Shown piece after piece: positions 1-5,353 of a stretch of 9,141 nt of DNA; position 1 is the stretch's first letter; each line of letters opens with the position of its first letter. The DNA lies in contig JALHLM010000226.1 of assembly GCA_022844585.1 (NCBI GenBank), forward strand, positions 1-9,141, given 5' to 3'. The notes under the pieces were generated by a model. That model was not told the origin of the DNA. It worked only from the letters and a program-made list of their open reading frames with translations, and did no database searches. The stretch comes from Pirellulales bacterium. GTDB taxonomy: Bacteria; Planctomycetota; Planctomycetia; Pirellulales; JALHLM01. A program made the translations under genes and the position numbers.

Positions 1-2
1 CC

Positions 3-284
3 AGCTACCTGATTCGCAGCGTCCCGGCGAACCCGTTCGACAGCGTTTACTGTCTGCGCTTGGCCCACAACGCCGTCCACGCCGCGATGTGCGGCCGCAC
101 GGAAACCGTCGTCGGCCGCTGGCACGGCCGCTTCGTGCATGTGCCGATCCCGCTAGCGATTCGCGCCCGCAATCAAGTCGACCCGAACGGCGACTTATGG
201 ATGTCGGTGTTGGAAGCAACGGGGCAGCCGCCATCATTCAATCACTGCTCGACACCGGAACTTGCGGTAAAGGGAGACAATTGA
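3..284 (+). CDS. 6-phosphofructokinase family protein, C-terminal fragment (5' end outside window)
   Basis: The frame is open from the window edge to a TGA at 282-284 and encodes the last 93 residues of a larger protein. The segment reads SYLIRSVPANPFDSVYC, then LAHNAVHAAMCGRT, VVGRWHGRFVHVPIPL and finally DLWMSVLEATGQP. This order matches the C-terminal lobe of ATP- or pyrophosphate-dependent phosphofructokinases, where 'IR(A/S)xPxNxxDxxYC...AVHxAMxG' and a closing 'LWxxLLxxTxQPSF'-like tail are typical, notably in the group that includes plant PFKs. The family phosphorylates fructose 6-phosphate in glycolysis. The nucleotide-binding glycine loop and the catalytic aspartate lie upstream and cannot be seen, so the phosphoryl donor cannot be judged. 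A TTG at 60 could be read as a start, but the conserved match continues upstream of it, so it is internal. The next gene converges on this one. Confidence 0.85.
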   Translation, partial: SYLIRSVPANPFDSVYCLRLAHNAVHAAMCGRTETVVGRWHGRFVHVPIPLAIRARNQVDPNGDLWMSVLEATGQPPSFNHCSTPELAVKGDN

Positions 285-305
285 TCGTCTGGTAGCGAAT
301 CGCAT

Positions 306-346
306 TTCGCGAGCGTCACCGCGAAGTTGTAGCCCCGGTGGGGCTA
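306..346. terminator. hairpin pair between convergent genes, possible terminator
   Basis: The 122-bp gap between the convergent phosphofructokinase and helicase genes holds two hairpins. The first is TTCGCG (306-311) pairing with CGCGAA (320-325) across an 8-nt loop. The second is a perfect 7-bp stem, TAGCCCC (330-336) with GGGGCTA (340-346), across a 3-nt loop. Neither strand has a clear T-run after the stem, so a classical intrinsic terminator is not shown. The symmetric position would suit a bidirectional terminator. The second hairpin is preceded by GTAG (329-332), which is also the tetranucleotide beside many REP hairpins. Confidence 0.4.
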
Positions 347-406
347 ACCATGGCGCCCTGTAGCAGGCAACACGGGCCAAATCCGTGCAGGCCTCGGTGG
401 ACTTAC

Positions 407-2194
407 CTACGCCGCCCGGGCGATCGGCCCGTGCGGAGCGCGGAGTTGGAACAGGCCGAAGATTTCCGCGTGGGTCAGGCCGCTTTGGCGTTGGCCTTCG
501 GCGCCGCTGAAGATGGTGTCGAACAGCTCGCGCTTTTGTTCGAGCACTTGTTGAATGCGTTCCTCAATCGTGCTCAGCGCCACGAAGCGGCTGATCGTTA
601 CCGGGCCGGCCGCGCCAATGCGATGCGCGCGGTTAATCGCCTGGTCTTCGACCGCGGGGTTCCACCAACGGTCGAAGAGAAAAACGTATTCGCAAAACTG
701 CAGATTCAAGCCTACGCCACCGGCGCCGTAGCTCATCAGGATCACGCGGCTGCGGCGATCTTCGCGAAAACGTTCGATGACCCGTTCGCGCTGCGATTGC
801 GGAATGCGGCCGTGGTATTCCAGCGGATGGAAACGCTTCAGCGACTTCGCCAGGTGCGTGAGCGTTTCGACCCATTGGCTGAAGACGATCGCCTTCTTGC
901 CGCTCGCGGCGACTTCTTCCAGGTCCGCTTCGAGCCGTTCCAGCTTCGCGCTTTCGCCGGTGAAGGGATCGAAGTTGCAGATCTGCTTGAGCCGCAGCAC
1001 GAGCTCGAACACATGCTGGATCGTGGCCCCTTCACCCAACTCTGTGAGACGCAAGACGCCATCTTCTTCAGCGAGCCGGTAGCTTTCCCGTTGCGCGGCC
1101 GTCAGATCGATATCGGCGTCGCGGAATAACTTGGGCGGCAATTCGGTGAGGACCTGGTCTTTGGTGCGACGCAGGATGTAATCGGCCGCCAACTTGCCGA
1201 GCCGGCGCGGTTTCATGTCCGCATTCAAATGGCCGGGCGCGACGAACTCGAAGATGCCGACCAGATCCTCGGCGCTGTTTTCGACCGGCGTGCCCGTGAG
1301 CGCCCAACTGCGGCGGCGTTTGATCGCGCGCACAACATGACTCGTGGTTCCAGAGCGGTTTTTGATCCGCTGCGACTCGTCCAGCAACACCAGGTCGAAG
1401 TTCAATTCGCCCGCTTCGACCAGTTCGCGATCGCGCATCAACAACTCGTAATTGGCGATCCGCACGGGCGTATCGGTGAGTTGCCATTGCCAGCGCCGCC
1501 GCGACTGGTCTCCTTCGACCACCATGATCGGAATCTCGGGCGCCCATTGCGCGAATTCACGTTGCCAGTTACTGACCAGCGGCTTGGGGCAGACCAGCAA
1601 CACGGAGCTGATCTCGCCGGAATGCAGCAACAACCGCACCGCGGTGATGGCCTGCATCGTCTTGCCGAGCCCCATGTCATCGGCCAGCACCGCGGCCTCG
1701 CGCGGGTACAAGAAGGCCACGCCGTCGAGCTGATACGGAAACGGCTCGAACGGGAATTGCAACGCGCCGCGCGCGATCCACGATTCCAATGGAGGCTGCA
1801 ACGCGTACAGCAGGCGATCTTCCAGCTTGATGAGATCACCCGGCGGCTTCAGATGGGTTGCGCGGCGATCACCGTGCGGCGTGGCGATCGGCGGCGCTAA
1901 CACGGGAGTCGCCGTTTCGGCCGGCAACCAGTCCGGCCGGCGGTCGATCGGCGGCGCGAAATGAAAGCTTTGCGTTTTAATCCCTACGTTGCCGAGCGGA
2001 AACGAGCACACGCGCAACTTGGGCGTGGCGACGCGCAACGTGCGCGCATCCAACTTGAGCGCCACCGGCATCGCCACGCTGGCGACCGGCGTCGTGGTCG
2101 ACGTGCGAAGGGCAATGCTGCGCAAGCGCGGCGCGGGTGAATGCAACGCCTCGCCGCCGAGGCTGAAGTTCATGCCGCCGGGCCGGGCGCTCAC
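407..2194 (-). CDS. SNF2-family DEAD/DEAH-box helicase (ATPase)
   Basis: A 595-residue SNF2-type superfamily 2 ATPase, which would translocate on duplex DNA and remodel protein-DNA complexes in the cytoplasm. Visible motifs in order: a Q-like motif PYQLDGVAFL (153-162), Walker A DMGLGKT (173-179), Walker B DESQ (272-275), motif III SWALTGTPVEN (296-306), motif V AGGVGLNLQ (491-499) and motif VI DQAINRAHRIGA (517-528) with the expected arginines. Both RecA-like lobes are complete. Residues 1 to about 135 are an unassigned N-terminal region rich in Pro, Ala and Thr; no SWIM zinc motif is visible. The GTG start at 2194 is chosen because it overlaps the upstream stop codon (GTGA), which implies translational coupling; an ATG seven codons later has no better ribosome site. 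Motif II ends in SQ rather than the more usual AH or AQ. The cellular target is unknown. Confidence 0.95.
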   Translation of the reverse strand: MSARPGGMNFSLGGEALHSPAPRLRSIALRTSTTTPVASVAMPVALKLDARTLRVATPKLRVCSFPLGNVGIKTQSFHFAPPIDRRPDWLPAETATPVLAPPIATPHGDRRATHLKPPGDLIKLEDRLLYALQPPLESWIARGALQFPFEPFPYQLDGVAFLYPREAAVLADDMGLGKTMQAITAVRLLLHSGEISSVLLVCPKPLVSNWQREFAQWAPEIPIMVVEGDQSRRRWQWQLTDTPVRIANYELLMRDRELVEAGELNFDLVLLDESQRIKNRSGTTSHVVRAIKRRRSWALTGTPVENSAEDLVGIFEFVAPGHLNADMKPRRLGKLAADYILRRTKDQVLTELPPKLFRDADIDLTAAQRESYRLAEEDGVLRLTELGEGATIQHVFELVLRLKQICNFDPFTGESAKLERLEADLEEVAASGKKAIVFSQWVETLTHLAKSLKRFHPLEYHGRIPQSQRERVIERFREDRRSRVILMSYGAGGVGLNLQFCEYVFLFDRWWNPAVEDQAINRAHRIGAAGPVTISRFVALSTIEERIQQVLEQKRELFDTIFSGAEGQRQSGLTHAEIFGLFQLRAPHGPIARAA

Positions 2195-2751
2195 TTCGCG
2201 CCCCGTTGAGCTTCCTCAAGCGCGCCGTGAATCCGCGCGAAGGGCTCAATCAGATCGAAGGATTCGGAGAGCGTGGCGAGATACTCTTCCACGCGGGGAC
2301 GATCGGCCGCGTGATCGTTCGACATCGAGACGCGAAACGCGCCGCGCCGCAACAAGCACTGCTTCGGCACGCCCGTATGGGCGGCATCGACGCGGTAGGT
2401 CGTGCCGTTTGCATCAGACGCTGCATCGCTTTCGATCAGCAGGACCGGCGTTTCGACGAATTCGCGCAAAGCCAGGACTTGCGCTTGGTTCGTACAAATG
2501 ACGGCCGGTTTCAACGTCGATTTGTTGACCAGCGCCTGACCGATTTGCTCGCCATATAAATAGGCGTCGAGCGTCGGGCCGAACAAAATCGCCTGGGCGC
2601 GGTTCGGGCGCACTCCGGACGTGCAATGGAACTCCAGCGGACGCCCGGTGCTGTTCAACACCAGGTAGCCGCCGAGTAGCCCATGCTGTTCGTGCTCGAT
2701 GACGGTCAGAAAGCCCAAGGCCGCCGCCGGCCTCGGTTCGCTCGTGCTCAT
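2191..2751 (-). CDS. conserved protein of unknown function, coupled to SNF2 helicase
   Basis: A 186-residue soluble-looking protein with no signal peptide or membrane segment. I assign no function. Its N-terminal half is the more patterned: LGFLTVIEHEQHGLLGGYLV (12-31), then GRPLEFHCT (36-44), then a block with GPTLDAYLYGEQIGQAL (58-74), and TPVLLIES (101-108). The mix of beta-strand-like hydrophobic runs and conserved-looking polar turns suggests a compact alpha/beta domain. From memory, similar proteins annotated as hypothetical occur widely in planctomycetes. The start is ATG 2751, with GGAG only 3 nt upstream, which is tight. The stop codon overlaps the helicase GTG by 4 nt, so the two are probably one operon and may act together; the helicase is promoter-distal. 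The promoter should lie in the 337-bp divergent spacer. Confidence 0.82.
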   Translation of the reverse strand: MSTSEPRPAAALGFLTVIEHEQHGLLGGYLVLNSTGRPLEFHCTSGVRPNRAQAILFGPTLDAYLYGEQIGQALVNKSTLKPAVICTNQAQVLALREFVETPVLLIESDAASDANGTTYRVDAAHTGVPKQCLLRRGAFRVSMSNDHAADRPRVEEYLATLSESFDLIEPFARIHGALEEAQRGAK

Positions 2752-3088
2752 AGGCTCCGCCTGTTAGGCCCAACGCGAATCTGAACTGCCGATCCCTGAA
2801 GTTCTTCGCCCGCCGGGCGTGAGAAGTCCCGGTCCCCCAATAGCATCGAGCGCTTGGCGGAATGACTTGACTGAACGCTGCAACATCGACCTAAGACGCG
2901 TGACGACATCAACTTGCGACGCCGCAACGCTCGCGACAATCAGGCAAGAAACAGTCATGATCCGCGAGTTCGCCGGTTCGCTCGATTTTGCCGATTGTCC
3001 GGCCGATAACGGTTGTATCGATCACGCCGGACTGGCTGGAGCGCGCGCAACGCCGCTCGCCGTTTGGGCGGAGCTAGGGGGAACTGGC
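2752..3088. other. divergent intergenic region (337 bp), probable promoters for both flanking genes
   Basis: No gene is supported here. The spacer separates the minus-strand unknown gene from the plus-strand Cys-rich lipoprotein gene, so it should hold promoters for both. A hairpin with internal asymmetry pairs TTCT and CGCCC on the left with GGGCG and AGAA on the right around 2802-2825 and would sit in the leader of the minus-strand operon. A TTGACT hexamer lies at 2867-2872 (+), but no convincing -10 box follows at the right distance, so no promoter is called. The plus-strand frame stays open from 2819, but its codons before 3089 show no protein-like pattern. Confidence 0.5.
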
Positions 3089-3454
3089 ATGAAACGGATT
3101 GCGCTCGCGGCGCTGTGTTGCCTCGTCTTGGCGATCAACACCGGCTGCCAACATTGTTGTTGGACCATCTTTCCCGACGTCGCCGCCTGCGGCCCCGGTC
3201 TCGGTTGCGGCGAACGCTACTGGGGCGATTGGAAGGCCTGCCCGGACCCCTGCGACAAATGCGCCAACTGGGTCGGCCATGGCCACGCCGGCTACAACAA
3301 ATGGGGACGCCGCGACGACGGAGGCGGCTGCATTCCCGAGTGCGAAAGCTGCGGGCAAAGCTGCAACGGCGGCGGCGGTTGCTCAACCTGCGGACCCGCG
3401 ACGAGCGAATGCGGCTGCGGCAGCTCGCACGGGCAGGTCTACTACAGCGAATAG
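3089..3454 (+). CDS. small cysteine-rich secreted lipoprotein, unknown function
   Basis: A 121-residue protein starting at ATG 3089, with AGGGGG about 7 nt upstream. The same frame is open further upstream, but this start has both the ribosome site and an immediate signal sequence (MKRIALAALCCLVLAINTGC). That sequence ends in a loose lipobox with Cys20 as the likely lipidated residue. The mature part of about 100 residues holds 16 cysteines, many in CxxC or similar pairs (CDKC 55-58, CESC 85-88, CSTC 98-101, CGC 108-110). It is also rich in glycine and aromatic residues (YWGDW, NWVGHGHAGYNKW). This suggests a small disulphide-stabilised or metal-binding protein held at the outer or cytoplasmic membrane. 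I recall similar Cys-rich exported proteins from planctomycetes but know no assigned function. The stop is 15 nt before the nested inverted repeat. Confidence 0.75.
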   Translation: MKRIALAALCCLVLAINTGCQHCCWTIFPDVAACGPGLGCGERYWGDWKACPDPCDKCANWVGHGHAGYNKWGRRDDGGGCIPECESCGQSCNGGGGCSTCGPATSECGCGSSHGQVYYSE

Positions 3455-3469
3455 CGCCGCGGCTGCTAT

Positions 3470-3560
3470 GGGTGCCACTGGCGGCTTGTCCGCCAGTGAG
3501 GAGTTGGCGCCGGTATCGGGCCTATCCCAAGCACTGGCGGACAAGCCGCCAGTGGCACCC
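3470..3560. repeat. nested inverted repeat, REPIN-like (two inverted 29-nt REP-like hairpins)
   Basis: Two 29-nt arms, 3470-3498 and 3532-3560, are exact reverse complements separated by 33 nt. Each arm is itself a hairpin: CACTGGCGG, a 5-nt loop (CTTGT or its complement ACAAG), then CCGCCAGTG. Outside each hairpin lies GGGTGC or GCACCC. Read outward-in, the right arm begins GTAGGGTGC, carrying the GTAG tetranucleotide that REP-associated tyrosine transposases (RAYTs) recognise beside REP hairpins; the left arm has CTATGGGTGC instead. Two palindromic REPs facing each other is the definition of a REPIN. It lies between two convergent genes, where REP elements usually sit, and could also act as a transcription barrier. 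No RAYT gene is in the window. Confidence 0.85.
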
Positions 3561-3584
3561 TACGTCAGAGCTCGGAACGTCTAA

Positions 3585-3875
3585 CTATCCGCCGATCATG
3601 ACCGTGGGTAAGCCCAATACGACGACGCCGCCGTGAGCGGTGGAATCGCCAATCCGCACGGCTGGCTTGCCGCCGATCAGGACGGTCGCTGACCCTTTGA
3701 TCACGGAATCCGGCGGCCCGACGCAGGTGGCGGAATCACCCATGACCGACGCCGGGATGCTGCCAATCAGCACGTTGGGCGCCCCGGGCCCAATGATCGG
3801 ACCACCCACATGCGGCACCGGGCCCGTCGTCATGGGGCAGGTGTGCATATCGGTAATTCGTGAAGCCGGAGGCAT
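3585..3875 (-). CDS. PAAR domain-containing protein
   Basis: A 96-residue protein that is essentially a single PAAR domain, the conical beta-structure that caps the VgrG spike of type VI secretion and related contractile injection systems. It opens MPPASRITDMHTCPM, followed by GPVPHVGGPI and the repeating short beta units NVLIGSIPASVMGD, TVLIGGKPAVRIGDSTAHGG and TVMIGG. His11, Cys13, His22, Cys51 and His81 are candidates for the zinc site normally made by three His and one Cys near the tip. There is no C-terminal effector extension, so it would be a bare tip or an adaptor. The frame extends upstream to about 4112, but that part overlaps the terminator and the neighbouring gene, and family members begin at this methionine. 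The ribosome site is weak. No VgrG, Hcp or sheath gene lies nearby. Confidence 0.9.
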   Translation of the reverse strand: MPPASRITDMHTCPMTTGPVPHVGGPIIGPGAPNVLIGSIPASVMGDSATCVGPPDSVIKGSATVLIGGKPAVRIGDSTAHGGVVVLGLPTVMIGG

Positions 3876-3920
3876 GGCCGCGTCTCGGTGAAAAGCCGGT
3901 GCTGTCGCTGCCAAAAGTAT

Positions 3921-3957
3921 AACCCCGGATGCGCGGCGTGCGCACCCGGGGTTTTTT
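3921..3957. terminator. intrinsic terminator hairpin, possibly bidirectional
   Basis: AACCCCGG (3921-3928) pairs with CCGGGGTT (3946-3953). After an A/C mismatch, the stem continues as TGCGC (3930-3934) with GCGCA (3940-3944), closing on a 5-nt loop. A run of six T follows on the plus strand (3952-3957). On the minus strand the stem is followed by the weaker TTATACTTTT. It lies just downstream of the minus-strand Trx-GPx gene and upstream of PAAR, so its likely job is to end the Trx-GPx transcript. The stronger T-run, however, faces the plus direction, where no gene ends nearby. Confidence 0.8.
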
Positions 3958-3988
3958 CGATGTCCGGCGTAAAACTGGCTGGCTGAGA

Positions 3989-5008
3989 CTATTTCTCTTC
4001 CAGGGCCGTTTCGATGGCCTTTTTCAGCTCGTCGGATTCCGGCTCCACCTTGGACGGGAACCGGGCGATCACTTCGCCGTTCCGGCCAATAAGGAACTTT
4101 TCGAAGTTCCATTTCACGGGCCCCTTACCGGCGGGCTTGGCGTCGACGTCCGTCAGTTCTTTGTACAGGTCGCATTGGCCGTCGCCATTCACTTCGACCT
4201 TGGAGAACATGTCGAAGGTGACCTGGTAGTTCTGCTCGCAGAAGGTCTTGATCTTCAACTCGTCGCCGGGCTCTTGCTTCCCGAACTGATTGCACGGAAA
4301 GCCGAGCACGCTCAGACCTTTCTCTCCATATTCCTTGTGGAGCGCTTGCAGTCCCTTGTACTGCGGCGTGTAACCGCATTCGCTGGCGGTGTTGACCACC
4401 AGCAGCACGCGTCCGGCGTACTCCGAGAGATCGACTTCCTTCCCGTCCAGCGACTTCATCTTGTGGCGGAGCAACTCGGGCACTTCGGTCTCCTTCTCCG
4501 CGGCCGTCAACTTGACGGCGCTGGTGGATGTTTGCTTGCCGTCCAGCGGCCCGGCCAGAGCGTCGGCGACGCCCTGCGCGACCAACTTCTCCACGGCCTC
4601 TGCGCTGTGCGCGCCGATCATGCGGTTAATGCGCCAGCCTTTTTCCGTCTTGCGATAGACGATCAATTGCGGGATCGAGCTACCGCGCTTCAACTTGCTT
4701 GCCAACTCGGGTTGCTCGTCCGCGTCGATCACTGCGAACGTCGCCTTGTCGAAGCCGCCGTGACGAGCGACGTCTGGAACGACCTGATCCTTCATTGTGC
4801 GACACGCCGGGCACCAATCGGCGCCGATCAGCAACACCATCGGCTTGCCGGTTTCCATCATCGCCCGATGGGCCGTTGCGTACGAGGCGTCGGCCGAAAT
4901 CGCTGAGAGTTGCAGCATCGCCGCCAGCGCGAATCCTGTCATCACTTGTGCTCCTTGTGCCATCCACGGCAGTTGTTCACGTCGGATGCGCGCCGCCGCG
5001 CACCGCAT
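3989..5008 (-). CDS. exported thioredoxin-like / glutathione peroxidase fusion protein
   Basis: A two-domain redox protein of about 339 residues (numbering from ATG 5008). After an N-terminal hydrophobic segment ending near SAISADA, a thioredoxin fold carries WCPAC (about 65-69) and the cis-proline loop SSIPQLIVY (about 110-118). After a linker, a complete glutathione peroxidase domain begins near residue 180, with NTASECGYT (catalytic Cys about 211), FPCNQFGKQEPG (catalytic Gln about 245), WNF (Trp and Asn about 300-301) and a second cysteine in FCEQNY (about 257) at the usual resolving position. Peroxidases of this cysteine type reduce hydroperoxides and are recycled by thioredoxin, so the fused domain may be the built-in reductant. 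The signal suggests action in the periplasm. ATG 5008 gives the signal a charged n-region and has AGGAG 11 nt upstream; ATG 4942 has a better spaced AAGGAG but an uncharged n-region. Confidence 0.94.
   Translation of the reverse strand: MRCAAARIRREQLPWMAQGAQVMTGFALAAMLQLSAISADASYATAHRAMMETGKPMVLLIGADWCPACRTMKDQVVPDVARHGGFDKATFAVIDADEQPELASKLKRGSSIPQLIVYRKTEKGWRINRMIGAHSAEAVEKLVAQGVADALAGPLDGKQTSTSAVKLTAAEKETEVPELLRHKMKSLDGKEVDLSEYAGRVLLVVNTASECGYTPQYKGLQALHKEYGEKGLSVLGFPCNQFGKQEPGDELKIKTFCEQNYQVTFDMFSKVEVNGDGQCDLYKELTDVDAKPAGKGPVKWNFEKFLIGRNGEVIARFPSKVEPESDELKKAIETALEEK
4951..4956 (-). promoter_or_regulatory. Shine-Dalgarno for alternative start of Trx-GPx gene
   Basis: On the minus strand this reads AAGGAG, 8 nt before an ATG at 4942-4940. 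It is the best-spaced ribosome site for the gene. A start here would give a signal peptide beginning MTGFALAAM with no basic residue, which is unusual for Sec export. Confidence 0.5.
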
Positions 5009-5353
5009 TGCACTCAAAACTCCTGGCGACGCTCCTGTCGCAAACCTCGCGGCAAGCGGCGAAATCGCCCGCGCCGCGCGTCCTATTCGCAGCCCGACGC
5101 GCGCGGTATCAGCGCGGCCGTGGCATTCGGTCGATGTTTCCTCGGCGTGTCCTTCTAAGAGGAGAGACGATTCCTAACGCGGCGCCATCCTGCGCGCAGA
5201 GCACGCGCGAACGGCGTAAGGTGGGCTAGCAAATTCCGCGCACGACGGCGCGGGCTCCGCGCTGAGGCCATGCGGCACGCTTATTTTCTTCCAGGCCTTC
5301 GCGTGAAAGAGAACAAATGTGTCGGGCCGATTGTAATGCCTCGATTTGCCGCG
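5009..5353. other. intergenic region (345 bp) without a supported gene
   Basis: The region lies between the amidohydrolase stop and the Trx-GPx start, both on the minus strand. Short open frames exist on both strands but have arginine- and alanine-rich translations with no recognisable protein pattern. A 6-bp hairpin, GCGCGG (5248-5253) with CCGCGC (5257-5262), has no T-run and is weak as a terminator for the amidohydrolase. The Trx-GPx promoter should be here, but I could not identify one with confidence. Confidence 0.5.
5020..5024 (-). promoter_or_regulatory. Shine-Dalgarno for preferred start of Trx-GPx gene
   Basis: On the minus strand this reads AGGAG, 11 nt before ATG 5008-5006. The resulting N-terminus contains four arginines before the hydrophobic segment, as expected for an export signal. 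A TTG at 5017 is too close (2 nt) to use this site. Confidence 0.5.

Noticed and set aside
338..1129. Long open frame on the plus strand opposite the helicase gene
   Set aside because: It is the antisense shadow of a well-supported SNF2 gene; its translation has no family motifs and no ribosome site.
2763..2797. tRNA-like T-arm on the minus strand (GTTCAGATT at 2786-2778)
   Set aside because: The loop resembles TTCRANY, but the flanking bases do not pair as a T stem, and no anticodon arm, D arm or acceptor stem can be built upstream.
2867..2895. Promoter beginning with TTGACT upstream of the Cys-rich gene
   Set aside because: There is no acceptable -10 box at 16-18 nt, and the distance to the gene is over 190 nt.
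3876..4112. Upstream extension of the PAAR frame
   Set aside because: It would run through the terminator hairpin and into the Trx-GPx gene; PAAR family proteins begin at the MPPASRITD methionine.
3929..4906. Long open frame on the plus strand (325 codons) opposite the Trx-GPx gene
   Set aside because: The minus-strand gene has unmistakable thioredoxin and GPx motifs. The plus-strand frame begins inside the terminator hairpin and has no recognisable content.
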